Both the position numbers and the translations under genes were made by a program. The notes under the pieces are model-generated. The model did no database searches and was not told the origin of the DNA. It worked only from the letters and a program-made list of their open reading frames with translations. From the NCBI GenBank assembly GCA_033558025.1, contig JAUCEF010000045.1, positions 44,584 to 108,583 of the forward strand: a DNA stretch of 64,000 nucleotides. The letters run 5' to 3'. Shown here one piece after another: positions 9,951 through 21,078 of this stretch. Position 1 is the stretch's first letter; every line of letters begins with the position of its first letter. The DNA is from Phytophthora sp. 'mugwort'. Its lineage: Eukaryota > Oomycota > Peronosporomycetes > Peronosporales > Peronosporaceae.

Positions 9951-11426
9951 ATGTTTAATAAGTTTATATTAATTTTTTTACTTATTTTACCATTAATTAC
10001 GGTTATTATATTAGCTTTTTCGAAAAATGAAAAATTTATAAAAAATTTTAGTATTTTTATGTCTTTTTTCATTTTTTTAATGTCATTACCTTTATGGATT
10101 TTATTTGATAAATCAACTTCTAATTTTCAATATTTATTTAAAATAGAATGGATTAGTCAATTTAATATTAATTTTTATTTAGGTATTGATGGTATTTCAT
10201 TATTTTTTATAATTTTAACAACATTTTTGATTCCAATCTGTATGTTAATTAGTTATGAAATGATTAATAAAAATATAAAAGAATATTTTATTTTATATTT
10301 TATTTTAGAATTTTGTTTAATCATTTCATTTAGTATATTAGATGTACTTATTTTTTATATTTTCTTTGAAAGTGTATTAATTCCTATGTTTTTAATTATA
10401 GGTATTTGGGGTTCAAGAGAACGTAAAATTAAAGCTTCATATTTGTTTTTTATGTATACATTAGCAGGTTCATTATTTATGTTTATTGCCATTATTCATT
10501 TATTTTTAACTGTGGGTACAACTGATTATCAAATATTATATTATAGTAATTTTAATTTTTCATATGAAAAATTTTATTTCTTAGCTTTTTTTTTATCATT
10601 TGCTGTTAAAGTTCCAATGTTACCTTTTCATGTTTGGTTACCGGAAGCACATGTTGAAGCACCTACCGCAGGTTCTGTACTATTAGCTGGTATTTTATTA
10701 AAATTAGGATCATACGGTATGATTAGGTTTTTAGTTCCTTTATTTCCTAAAGCTGCATTATATTTTACACCGTATATTTTAGTTTTATGTTTAATATCTG
10801 TTATTTATGCGTCATTAACAGCTATACGACAAACAGATTTGAAACGTATTATTGCTTATGCATCAGTTGCTCATATGAATTTTATAATATTGGGTATTTT
10901 TTCTTTAACTATTCAAGGATTAGAAGGTAGTATTATTCAAATGATTAGTCATGGTTTAGTATCGAGTGGTTTATTTTTTTCAATTGGATGTTTATATGAT
11001 CGATATCATACAAGATTTATTAATTATTATGGTGGTTTAGCACATACAATGCCTTTATTTTGTATTGCATTATTTATTTATGTATTAGCAAATATGTCTA
11101 TTCCAGGTTCAAGTAGTTTTGTGGGTGAAATTCTTATTTTAACTGGAGTTTTTGAAGATAATACTACAACAGCTGTTTTTGCGACAATTGGTATGTTTTT
11201 GGGTGGGGTATATTCTTTATTATTTTATAATCGAATTTGTTATGGTAATATTCAAAATATTTATTTAAAAATTTATTATGATTTAACTTATCGTGAATTT
11301 TTAATTCATTTAATATTAATTATAAATATCTTTTTATTAGGTTTATATCCTAAAATTTTTGAAAGTTGTATGCATGAAAGTGTTTCAAAAATTTTAATAC
11401 ATATTGATTTTTCTTATTTTTATTAA
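9951..11426 (+). CDS. nad4: NADH dehydrogenase subunit 4
   Basis: Antiporter-like complex I subunit (NuoM family). 491 residues from ATG 9951. LPFHVWLPEAHVEAPTAGSV and KRIIAYASVAHMNFIILGIF are diagnostic. The frame is open back into trnH, so the start after the tRNA is used. The stop codon lies inside a long perfect hairpin. Confidence 0.96.
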   Translation: MFNKFILIFLLILPLITVIILAFSKNEKFIKNFSIFMSFFIFLMSLPLWILFDKSTSNFQYLFKIEWISQFNINFYLGIDGISLFFIILTTFLIPICMLISYEMINKNIKEYFILYFILEFCLIISFSILDVLIFYIFFESVLIPMFLIIGIWGSRERKIKASYLFFMYTLAGSLFMFIAIIHLFLTVGTTDYQILYYSNFNFSYEKFYFLAFFLSFAVKVPMLPFHVWLPEAHVEAPTAGSVLLAGILLKLGSYGMIRFLVPLFPKAALYFTPYILVLCLISVIYASLTAIRQTDLKRIIAYASVAHMNFIILGIFSLTIQGLEGSIIQMISHGLVSSGLFFSIGCLYDRYHTRFINYYGGLAHTMPLFCIALFIYVLANMSIPGSSSFVGEILILTGVFEDNTTTAVFATIGMFLGGVYSLLFYNRICYGNIQNIYLKIYYDLTYREFLIHLILIINIFLLGLYPKIFESCMHESVSKILIHIDFSYFY

Positions 11427-11447
11427 ACAAAATTTTTTGTTTAATAA
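11420..11447 (+). terminator. Hairpin over the nad4 stop codon
   Basis: Perfect 13-bp inverted repeat (TTATTAAACAAAA and its complement) with a 2-nt loop, covering the nad4 TAA and ending three bases before trnE. Probably an RNA 3'-end or processing structure; inferred. Confidence 0.45.
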
Positions 11448-11450
11448 AAA

Positions 11451-11522
11451 GCCCTTTTAGTCTAATGGTTAGGACATTACCTTTTCACGGTAAAAATACG
11501 AGTTCAATTCTCGTAAAGGGTA
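11451..11522 (+). tRNA. trnE: tRNA-Glu (TTC)
   Basis: 72 nt; acceptor GCCCTTT/AAAGGGT; stem TTACC/GGTAA around loop TTTTCAC. Confidence 0.92.
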
Positions 11523-11601
11523 TAAAAAATATATATTTGATATATTTTGGTAATTATAATAATTTATAATTATTAAATAATATGATAATTTAATAACCTC
11601 T

Positions 11602-13131
11602 ATGGCTATTGAATTATCATATATACTGGAATCAAATATTAAAAAATATAAAGATGAAAAAAGTTTACAAGAAACAGGTATTGTTCTTTCAATGAGTGAT
11701 GGTATTGCAAGATGTTATGGTTTAACTAAAATTCAAGCAGGTGAAATGGTTGAATTTAATAATGGTAATATTAAAGGAATGGCTTTAAATTTAGAACCTG
11801 ATGTTGTTGGTGTTGTTGTTTTTAGTAATGATAGAGAAATTCAAGAAGGTAATTTTGTACGAAGAACTGGATCTATTGTTAGTGTACCTGTAGGACCTGA
11901 AGTATTAGGTAGAGTAGTTGATGCTTTAGGACAACCCATTGATGGTAAAGGTCAAATTAACAGTAAATTAGAAAGTAGAGTTGAAGTTAAAGCTCCAGGT
12001 ATTATGCCTAGAGAAAGTGTTAAACAACCTGTACAAACAGGTTTAAAAGCTGTAGATAGTTTAATTCCTATTGGTCGTGGTCAAAGGGAATTAATTATTG
12101 GTGATAGACAAACAGGTAAAACATCTATTGCTATTGATACTATAATTAATCAAAGAGAACCTCATTTAAAAAAAGATATAAATAATCAATTATATTGTAT
12201 TTATGTAGGTGTTGGTCAAAAAAGATCAACAATTGCTGAATTAACAAAAACTTTAGAAGAAAAAAATGCAATGTTTTTTTCTGTTATTGTAGCGGCTACT
12301 GCTTCAGATTCAGCACCCTTACAATATTTAGCTCCATATACTGGTTGTGCTTTAGGTGAATATTTTAGAGATAATGGTAAACATGCTGTTATTTTCTATG
12401 ATGATTTATCAAAACAAGCGGTAGCTTATAGACAAATGTCTTTATTATTAAGAAGACCTCCAGGTAGAGAAGCTTATCCTGGAGATGTTTTTTATTTACA
12501 CTCTCGTTTATTAGAAAGAGCTGCTAAAATGAATAAAAAAATTGGTGGTGGTTCATTAACCGCATTACCTATTATTGAAACACAAGCTGGAGATGTTTCT
12601 GCTTATATTCCAACAAATGTTATTTCAATTACTGATGGACAAATTTTTTTAGAAACAGAATTATTTAATGAAGGTCAAAGACCTGCAATTAGTGTTGGAT
12701 TATCTGTAAGTCGTGTTGGTTCTTCTGCACAAATTAAAGCTATGAAACAAATTGCTGGTACAATGAAATTAGAATTAGCACAATTTAGAGAAGTACAAGC
12801 ATTTGCTCAATTTGGTTCTGATTTAGATGCTACAACTCAACAACAATTAAATAGAGGGATTAGATTAACAGAAATGTTAAAACAAGGTTTAAATATACCG
12901 TTATCTGTTGAAAATCAAATTGTAATTATTTATTTAGGTGTACGTGGTTTCTTAGATAAAATTGCTGTTGATAAAATTTCAAGTTTTGAAATTAGTTGGT
13001 TAAATTTTATAAAAAATAATCATTTTAATATTTTAGAAGAAATCTTAAATAAAAAAGAAATATCTAAAGAATTAGAAAAAAAACTTAATATTTTAGCAAC
13101 AAATTTTACTAATAATTTTATTACAAAATAA
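11602..13131 (+). CDS. atp1: ATP synthase F1 subunit alpha
   Basis: Non-catalytic nucleotide-binding subunit of F1. 509 residues, full length; P-loop GDRQTGKT at residues 167-174, [10 protein letters not shown] at about 109-118, and the [20 protein letters not shown] block. GC content and codon use are somewhat less extreme than in ribosomal protein genes, as usual for a conserved soluble protein. Retention of atp1 in mtDNA fits oomycete- and bicosoecid-like stramenopiles. Confidence 0.97.
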   Translation: MAIELSYILESNIKKYKDEKSLQETGIVLSMSDGIARCYGLTKIQAGEMVEFNNGNIKGMALNLEPDVVGVVVFSNDREIQEGNFVRRTGSIVSVPVGPEVLGRVVDALGQPIDGKGQINSKLESRVEVKAPGIMPRESVKQPVQTGLKAVDSLIPIGRGQRELIIGDRQTGKTSIAIDTIINQREPHLKKDINNQLYCIYVGVGQKRSTIAELTKTLEEKNAMFFSVIVAATASDSAPLQYLAPYTGCALGEYFRDNGKHAVIFYDDLSKQAVAYRQMSLLLRRPPGREAYPGDVFYLHSRLLERAAKMNKKIGGGSLTALPIIETQAGDVSAYIPTNVISITDGQIFLETELFNEGQRPAISVGLSVSRVGSSAQIKAMKQIAGTMKLELAQFREVQAFAQFGSDLDATTQQQLNRGIRLTEMLKQGLNIPLSVENQIVIIYLGVRGFLDKIAVDKISSFEISWLNFIKNNHFNILEEILNKKEISKELEKKLNILATNFTNNFITK

Positions 13132-13132
13132 T

Positions 13133-13165
13133 ATAATTATTTTTTTATTAATAAAAAATAATTAT
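13133..13165 (+). terminator. Hairpin just after atp1
   Basis: Perfect 13-bp stem (ATAATTATTTTTT / AAAAAATAATTAT) with a 7-nt loop starting two bases after the atp1 stop. Likely a 3'-end structure. Confidence 0.4.
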
Positions 13166-13200
13166 AATATTTTGTAAATAAAACATAACAGATAAAAATT

Positions 13201-13226
13201 AATTATTTTCTATATAGAAAATAATT
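13201..13226. repeat. 26-bp perfect palindrome in the atp1-nad5 spacer
   Basis: AATTATTTTCTAT followed immediately by its complement. It sits mid-way in the 204-bp spacer, where no gene is seen. Could be a cruciform, a processing site or part of a promoter. Confidence 0.5.
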
Positions 13227-13335
13227 TTAAATATTATTCTAATATTAATTTTTTAAAAAATATTTATTCTTTAAGAAGAATTATTTTAAAATTATTATTA
13301 TATTTTTAAATAATTTAAATTTATTTTATTCTATT

Positions 13336-15330
13336 ATGTTATTATTAACTTTAATTTTTTTACCTTTTTTAGGTTCAGTAGCTTCTGGATTATTTGGTTT
13401 TTATATTGGCCGTAAAGGTTCTGTATTTATAACCACATTAACAACTTTTTTAAGTTGTCTTTTTTCATTTATTATTATATATAATTCAATTACAAATGAA
13501 TATGAGTATATTATTTATATTTCAAATTGGATTAATAGTGGTTTATTTAATTGTAATTGGTGTTTTTTATTTGATAGTTTAACTATGATAATGTTAATTG
13601 TTGTAACAAGTATTTCAACTTTAGTTCATTTATATTCTTCTAAATATATGGATCATGATCCACATTTATCTAGATTTATGTCATATTTATCACTATTTAC
13701 TTTTTTTATGATTATATTAGTTACAGGTGATAATTTTATGCAAATGTTTGTTGGATGGGAAGGTGTTGGTTTTTGTTCATATTTATTAATTAATTTTTGG
13801 TTTACACGTTTACAAGCGAATAAAGCAGCTATAAAAGCTATGTTAGTTAATCGAATTAGTGATTTAATCTTATTATTAGGTGTATTAACTGTTTTTTATA
13901 ATATTAGAACTATTGAATATTTTAGTACATTTGCAGCAATTTCTATTGTTAAAGATTTTAAATTTATTTTTTTTAATTATATTTTAAGTATTATTGATGT
14001 TGCGTGTATTTTAATTTTTATAGGTGCTATGGGTAAATCTGCTCAAATTTTTTTACATTTATGGTTACCCGATGCTATGGAAGGACCTACGCCGGTTTCG
14101 GCATTAATCCATGCAGCGACTATGGTAACTGCTGGTGTTTATTTAATTGCACGTTGTTCACCAATGTTTGAATATTCAATGTTTTCTTTAAAAGTTATTA
14201 CAATTATTGGAGCTTCTACAGCCTTTTTCTCAAGTACAATTGGTCTAGTACAAAATGATTTTAAAAAAATAGTTGCCTATTCTACTTGTAGTCAATTAGG
14301 TTATATGTTTTTTGCTTGTGGATTATCAAATTATCCTTTAGCTATTTTTCATTTATCAAATCATGCATATTTTAAAGCATTATTATTTTTATGTTCCGGT
14401 GCTGTAATTCATGCTATGGGTGATGAACAAGATATAAGAAAAATGGGTGGTTTAAGAAGAATTTTACCTTTTACTTATATAATGTTTTTAATAGGTTCAT
14501 TATCTTTAATGGGTTTTCCTTTTTTAACTGGTTTTTATTCTAAAGATTTAATATTAGAAGTTGCATTTTCAAGTTTTAGTGAAACAGGTCATTTTGCTTA
14601 TTGGTTGGGTACTATTGGTGCATTTTTTACGGCATTCTATTCAACACGTTTATTATTTTTTGCTTTTTTAAGTGAAACTAATGCCTATAAAAATGTTATT
14701 AAAAATGCACATGATGTTCCATTAGAAATGGGTATTCCTTTAGGAGTTTTAGCATTTGGTAGTATTTTTATAGGTTATATTTCTAAAGATATGTTTGTTG
14801 GGTTAGGTTCAAATTTTTGGAATAACTCAATTTATATAAATCCATTTAATAATCAAATGATTGATGCTGAATTTTTACCAACATTTTTTAAATTATTACC
14901 TGTTATTTTAAGTTTTTGTGGCTTATTTTGTGCCTTTTATTTATATTTTTTTAAATTTAGATTTTTATATAACTTAAAAATTTCAAAATATGGTCTTTAT
15001 TTTTATAATTTTTTAAATAGAAAATGGTATTTTGATAAAATTTATTATGAATTTATTAATCAATATATATTAAAAGTTGGTTATAATGTAACATATAAAA
15101 TGATTGATAAAGGTTTAATTGAAATGTGTGGTCCTTTTGGTTTAATAACCGTTTTTTCTTTCTTAAGTCAAAAAATAATTTTATTACAAACAGGTTATAT
15201 TTATCACTATTCATTATTAATGTTAATTAGCATTATTTGTTTAATAAATATTATTTTTTTTTCTATTATTTATTTTTTTAATATTATTACTATTTTATTA
15301 TTTTTATTTATTTTTTTATTAATTAAATAA
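13336..15330 (+). CDS. nad5: NADH dehydrogenase subunit 5
   Basis: Largest antiporter-like subunit of complex I (NuoL family), 664 residues. LFDSLTMIMLIVVTSISTLV, FVGWEGVGFCSYLLI, LPDAMEGPTPVSALIHAATM and AYSTCSQLGYMFFACGL are all present in order. A C-terminal lateral-helix region and last membrane helix follow. ATG at 13336; nad6 begins 60 bp after its stop. Confidence 0.97.
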   Translation: MLLLTLIFLPFLGSVASGLFGFYIGRKGSVFITTLTTFLSCLFSFIIIYNSITNEYEYIIYISNWINSGLFNCNWCFLFDSLTMIMLIVVTSISTLVHLYSSKYMDHDPHLSRFMSYLSLFTFFMIILVTGDNFMQMFVGWEGVGFCSYLLINFWFTRLQANKAAIKAMLVNRISDLILLLGVLTVFYNIRTIEYFSTFAAISIVKDFKFIFFNYILSIIDVACILIFIGAMGKSAQIFLHLWLPDAMEGPTPVSALIHAATMVTAGVYLIARCSPMFEYSMFSLKVITIIGASTAFFSSTIGLVQNDFKKIVAYSTCSQLGYMFFACGLSNYPLAIFHLSNHAYFKALLFLCSGAVIHAMGDEQDIRKMGGLRRILPFTYIMFLIGSLSLMGFPFLTGFYSKDLILEVAFSSFSETGHFAYWLGTIGAFFTAFYSTRLLFFAFLSETNAYKNVIKNAHDVPLEMGIPLGVLAFGSIFIGYISKDMFVGLGSNFWNNSIYINPFNNQMIDAEFLPTFFKLLPVILSFCGLFCAFYLYFFKFRFLYNLKISKYGLYFYNFLNRKWYFDKIYYEFINQYILKVGYNVTYKMIDKGLIEMCGPFGLITVFSFLSQKIILLQTGYIYHYSLLMLISIICLINIIFFSIIYFFNIITILLFLFIFLLIK

Positions 15331-15390
15331 AAATAATAAAATATGTATCTTTTAAGATATAATTATAAATTTATATAATTTAAATACATT

Positions 15391-16101
15391 ATGGATTTCG
15401 AAACAATTTTCTTTTATACTTTTTCAACTATAGCTTTAACTTCAGCTATATTTGTAATATATTCTACAAATACAATATATTCTGCATTTTTTTTAATATT
15501 AGTTTTTACTAATTCAACTGGATTATTATTAATTTCTGAAATTGAATTTTTATCAATAATGTTAATTATTATTTATGTAGGAGCTATTACTGTATTATTT
15601 TTATTTGTTATTATGATGCTAGATGTTAATGTTTTAATTGATAAAAATAAAATAAAAAATAATTTTGGTTATTTACCAATTATTTTTTTAATTAGTTTTA
15701 TTTTTTTTTTAGAAACGTTTGTTATGTTTAGTAAAGTTTTTACATCATATTACCATTTAATAAATAATTCTTTTTTTACTCAAAAAGTAAATACTTTATT
15801 TTTTTTTCACGATAGTATGAAAGGTACTTTTGAAATATTTGTTGATGTCAAACCCTTTTTAAAAAATTTTATCTATCAATTAGATACTATTACAAATATT
15901 GAAACAATTGGACAAATTTTATATAGTTATTATGCTTTTTTTTTTTTAGTTGCAGGTATTATATTATTAATAGCTTTAATAGGAGCGGTTACTTTAACTA
16001 AAAAGGAAAAAAAAAAATTTTTAAAACAAAATATTTATAAACAACTTTCACGAGATGCATTAAAAGCTATTTTTAATGTATATTCAGATAAAACTGTTTA
16101 A
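15391..16101 (+). CDS. nad6: NADH dehydrogenase subunit 6
   Basis: Complex I membrane subunit (NuoJ family), 236 residues, about five helices. LLISEIEFLSIMLIIIYVGA with the pi-bulge helix IYVGAITVLFLFVIMMLDV is typical. The long loop between helices 4 and 5 and the charged C-terminal tail make it slightly longer than average. Last protein gene of the rightward block. Confidence 0.94.
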   Translation: MDFETIFFYTFSTIALTSAIFVIYSTNTIYSAFFLILVFTNSTGLLLISEIEFLSIMLIIIYVGAITVLFLFVIMMLDVNVLIDKNKIKNNFGYLPIIFLISFIFFLETFVMFSKVFTSYYHLINNSFFTQKVNTLFFFHDSMKGTFEIFVDVKPFLKNFIYQLDTITNIETIGQILYSYYAFFFLVAGIILLIALIGAVTLTKKEKKKFLKQNIYKQLSRDALKAIFNVYSDKTV

Positions 16102-16118
16102 TTCTTAATAAAACTAAA

Positions 16119-16191
16119 ACAATCTTAACTTAATTGGTAGAGTATTAGCCTTCTAAGCTTTAAAATCTTGGTTCAAATCCAAGAGATTGTA
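16119..16191 (+). tRNA. trnR: tRNA-Arg (TCT)
   Basis: 73 nt; acceptor ACAATCT/AGATTGT; anticodon loop CTTCTAA. Decodes AGR. Confidence 0.88.
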
Positions 16192-16219
16192 ATTAGTTTT
16201 ATTTAAAAATTTCATTCTT

Positions 16220-16267
16220 AAAAAAAAAATAATTCAATTATTTTTATAATATAAATAATAAAATTTA
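16220..16267 (+). repeat. 48-bp inverted repeat, left arm (flanks cox block)
   Basis: The reverse complement of 19,822-19,869 matches this segment at 47 of 48 positions. The two arms bracket orf137, cox1, the microORF and cox2 (about 3.55 kb). Such a pair could support inversion of the block by recombination. Confidence 0.7.
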
Positions 16268-16573
16268 AATTTTTTAAGAAATAATAAATTAAAAAAATCA
16301 ATTTTTTTCAATAAATATTCTAAAAAATATAAGAAGAATGCGTTCACTTACAAATTTAATATAAATACAGAATATTATTATTGCTAATTCTATAACTTTT
16401 AATCAAGATGGTTTAACATAAGTTATTGATGACATAAATATTTAAATAGATTAATTTTTATTAAATACTCAATAACTAAAATTAAATTAATATCAACATA
16501 GTTATAATTTAAAATCACATAATTAGTTTTTAATTGGTAAAAATTTACATAATGTATATATTGTATATCTAGA

Positions 16574-16598
16574 AACCTATTTAACAAATTAAATAGGT
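16574..16598 (-). terminator. Hairpin 3' of orf137
   Basis: On the minus strand a perfect 11-bp stem (AACCTATTTAA / TTAAATAGGTT) with a 4-nt loop begins a few bases after the orf137 stop. Likely a transcript 3'-end structure for the leftward cox transcript. Confidence 0.45.
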
Positions 16599-16602
16599 TT
16601 TT

Positions 16603-17016
16603 TTAGCCATCTTCTTTAAAAATAGAAATTAAAATTTTAATTAAATGAGTCATCATTTTTTCAAATTCTTGTGGATTATCTTTTAATAAATGTCTTGGAT
16701 GAATAGTTAGTTTTAATAATTCTAATAAATTTAATCCAGCCGCCCTTTTTTCAGGTTCACGTAACATTTTTAAAACAACTTGTTTTATTTGATTGAAAGT
16801 TTCATCATCGACGATATTCCTTAAATCCTGTAATGCAGAAACTATTGGAAAATCGCTATTGAAATAAATTAAAAAAATAGTTAAACCTAAAATAAAAAAG
16901 GCACCTATTATAAATATTATATATTTTATATAATTTGATGTTTGTTCTTGTGATTCGTGTTTTTCAATATTATTGTTGTCATTGTTTAAGTCTATTAAAA
17001 TATTTTCGATATCCAT
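16603..17016 (-). CDS. orf137, unknown single-pass membrane protein
   Basis: I do not recognise this gene. The 137-residue product has an acidic, Asn-rich N-terminus (about residues 1-30), one strong membrane helix (IIFIIGAFFILGLTIFLIYF, about 33-52) and a soluble helical C-terminal part rich in Leu, Lys and Glu (VLKMLREPEKRAAGLNLLEL). The C-terminal part uses codons and residues unlike the Lys/Asn/Ile-rich ribosomal genes nearby, which suggests a real constrained protein. It lies downstream of cox1 on the same strand and ends at a hairpin. Transfer from a plasmid or a fast-evolving complex subunit are both possible. Confidence 0.6.
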   Translation of the reverse strand: MDIENILIDLNNDNNNIEKHESQEQTSNYIKYIIFIIGAFFILGLTIFLIYFNSDFPIVSALQDLRNIVDDETFNQIKQVVLKMLREPEKRAAGLNLLELLKLTIHPRHLLKDNPQEFEKMMTHLIKILISIFKEDG

Positions 17017-17258
17017 AATTATAATTTAAATTATTTTATTAATAATTAATTTGTTATTAATTAAATTTTTATTTGATTTAATTTTTGAGATTTAATATTT
17101 TTTTTTATTTAAATTTTACTAATATTTTTTTCTCTTAAATAATATAAAAATTTTAAATTTTTATAAAACACCGTAAAACGGTATTAATTAAATTAAAAAT
17201 TTTTAATATAATTATTAATAAAGATTAATTTAATTATTAATAATTATAAAAATTTTTT

Positions 17259-18737
<1,479 letters not shown>

Positions 18738-18847
18738 TTATTTATATTTTTAAATTTTATTTTAAATGCAAAATTATATATTTTATTTTTAAATCAAAAA
18801 AAGCGTTGGTTTTTTTAATTTTTTATTATCAAAAAAATAAATTATTT

Positions 18848-18946
18848 TTATTTATTGAAAAATTGTTTGATTTTATTAATTAATTTTTTAATATCAGTAA
18901 ATAGTAATAATATTAAAAAAATTATACCAATGATTTTAAATACCAT
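18848..18946 (-). CDS. 32-codon TatA-like microORF
   Basis: Begins 13 bp after the cox2 stop and ends 110 bp before cox1. The ATG-initiated 32-residue product has a short hydrophobic helix (GIIFLILLLF, residues 7-16) followed by a charged, probably amphipathic helix (TDIKKLINKIKQFFNK). This helix-Phe-polar-KKL-amphipathic plan is that of TatA, partner of the TatC encoded at 35,397-36,140. The usual Gly after the Phe is absent, and it is shorter than bacterial TatA. Other small membrane subunits are possible, and it could be chance in AT-rich DNA. Confidence 0.4.
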   Translation of the reverse strand: MVFKIIGIIFLILLLFTDIKKLINKIKQFFNK

Positions 18947-18959
18947 AAAAATTTTTTAA

Positions 18960-19736
18960 TTATATATTAAAATCAAAATTGATTTTATTTTTTAACCAAA
19001 TTAAATAATCTTCTAATGAAACAGCTTCTACAACAATAGGCATAAATCCATGATTTACTCCACAAATTTCACTACATTGTCCATAAAAAACACCTTCACG
19101 TTTAATAAACATTGATGTTTGATTTAAACGACCAGGACAAGCATCTAATTTTATACCTAATGAAGGTATTGCCCATGAATGTAAAACATCTGAAGCAGTA
19201 ATTAATACTCGAATATGACTATTAGTTGGAACAACCACACGATTATCAACTTCTAAAATTCTAAATTGACCTATTGCTAAATCATCTTCTTGAATCATAT
19301 AACTATCAAAAATTAAAGGTTCATCAGAAAATTCTAAATTATCTGAATATTCATAACTCCAATACCATTGACTACCAATTACTTTTAAAGTAATAATAGG
19401 ATCAATTACTTCATCCATTGAATATAATAAAGCAAAAGATGGAATAGCTACCGTTAATAAAATTAAGGCTGGAATAGAAGTCCAAATAATTTCAATAGTA
19501 GCACCATGTACAATTGTTGCTGGAATTTTATTTTTTTTTTCATCAAAAAGAGTAATAACTCTAAATAACATCCAACAAACAAATACAGTAATCATAATTA
19601 AAAAAAACATTAAATCATGATGAAAATTAATAATACCTTCCATAACAGGTGTTGCTGGATCTTGAAAACCTAATTGCCAAGGTTCAGCCATATCTAAAAA
19701 AGTGAATTGATTATTTATATAATTTATTATTGTCAT
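18960..19736 (-). CDS. cox2: Cytochrome c oxidase subunit II
   Basis: Carries the CuA centre that accepts electrons from cytochrome c. 258 residues: two N-terminal helices, the WYWSYEYSD aromatic stretch, [20 protein letters not shown], and the CuA loop [12 protein letters not shown] at residues 221-232. All CuA ligands are visible. Leads the cox2-cox1-orf137 minus-strand unit. Confidence 0.98.
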   Translation of the reverse strand: MTIINYINNQFTFLDMAEPWQLGFQDPATPVMEGIINFHHDLMFFLIMITVFVCWMLFRVITLFDEKKNKIPATIVHGATIEIIWTSIPALILLTVAIPSFALLYSMDEVIDPIITLKVIGSQWYWSYEYSDNLEFSDEPLIFDSYMIQEDDLAIGQFRILEVDNRVVVPTNSHIRVLITASDVLHSWAIPSLGIKLDACPGRLNQTSMFIKREGVFYGQCSEICGVNHGFMPIVVEAVSLEDYLIWLKNKINFDFNI

Positions 19737-20329
19737 AATATACTTGAAATTTATTATTTTATTTAATTTTTAATATATACAAAATTAAGAGTTTTTGAAT
19801 ATTAATATTCAAGAAAAAATATAAATTTTATTATTTATATTGTAAAAATAATTGAATTATTTTTTTTTTTTCTTAAAGAATATAAAATTTTTTAAAAATT
19901 AAAATAATTTATATTAAATAATCATATTATTTTTAAAATGTTTTTATATACAATAATAAATATTAATGTAGAATATAATAAAAATGAAATAATAATTATT
20001 TAAAGAGTATTCATTTAACGATTAATCAATAATATTAACTAATAAATTAAAATTATTTAATATTGAGAATGTTTTCTTAATATAAACATTAATTAATCTG
20101 TTTATGAATATTTTTTTAGGAATAATGGAGTAATTTTAAAATTGAATATTTATAATAATATTTTTATTTTAAACATATAAAACTATATTTATTATAAAAT
20201 ATTATAAATCTAAATTTAAATTCCCTTTGATTAAAAAGTATTTTAAATAAAATTTTATTTTTATAACTTGAATTTAATTAATTTCAGATATTATAAAATT
20301 TTTTTGATTTATAATATTTTATAATAAAC
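19737..20329. other. 593-bp AT-rich spacer upstream of cox2
   Basis: No ORF or RNA recognised. It contains an 18-bp perfect palindrome (TTGAATATT and complement, 19,793-19,810), the right arm of the 48-bp inverted repeat, and a moderately complex middle section. It is the longest gene-free stretch of the molecule and a reasonable place for a cox2 promoter. Confidence 0.6.
19822..19869 (-). repeat. 48-bp inverted repeat, right arm
   Basis: Inverted partner of 16,220-16,267 with a single mismatch. Located ~90 bp upstream of the cox2 start. Confidence 0.7.
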
Positions 20330-20400
20330 AGGAAAAATGGGACTTGAACCCATAACAATAATTTTGGAGACTATGATTTTACCAATTAAACTATTTTCCT
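20330..20400 (-). tRNA. trnW: tRNA-Trp (CCA)
   Basis: 71 nt; acceptor AGGAAAA/TTTTCCT; anticodon loop CTCCAAA. CCA reads only TGG, in line with no in-frame TGA in the genes here. Confidence 0.9.
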
Positions 20401-20429
20401 AAGACTTTTAATTTTAATTTAAGAATGCT

Positions 20430-21046
20430 TAAAGATCTCTTCCAGACACAGGTTCCCCTACGACTACCTTGTTACGACTTCATCAAAGTTACTAACCACT
20501 TTTTAGGAATTATAATTTATTTTATAAAAATTTTAAATTATTTTATTTAAATAATTATTAAATTTTATAAAAGAATTAAAAATTATTTTAAAAACAATCA
20601 ACTTCCCTGATGTGACGGGCGGTGTGTACAAAGTCCAGTAACATATTCACCGCAGCATGCTGTTCTGCGATTACTAGCGATTCCAACTTCATAAGGGCGA
20701 GTTTCAGCCCTTAATTCGAACTAAGATAATTTTTGAAGATTTGCTCCAACTTATATCATTATTGCTTCTCATTGTAATTATCATTGTAGCACGTGTGTAG
20801 CCCAACTCATAAGGGCCATGAAGACTTGACGTCATCCCCACCTTCCATTAACCTATCATTAATTTTTTCATTAGAGTACTTTTATCTATTTATAATAAAT
20901 TAGTAACTAATCATAGGGGTTGCGCTCGTTAAAGGATTTAACCAAACATTTCACAACACGAGCTGACGACAGCCATGCAACACCTGTTTTTTATATAAAA
21001 ATTTTAAATAAAAATTAGCAAGAGTTGGTAAGGTTCTGCGCGTATT

Positions 21047-21078
<32 letters not shown>

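Larger units (their letters stand above)
16192..16602. other. 411-bp unassigned spacer between convergent blocks
   Basis: Lies between the rightward nad block and the leftward cox block. It holds one arm of the 48-bp inverted repeat (16,220-16,267), a 9-bp stem with a 29-nt loop (16,431-16,477) and a strong hairpin next to orf137. The middle part (about 16,320-16,440) is less AT-monotonous and could encode a structured RNA, but I recognise none and find no ORF of note. Confidence 0.6.
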
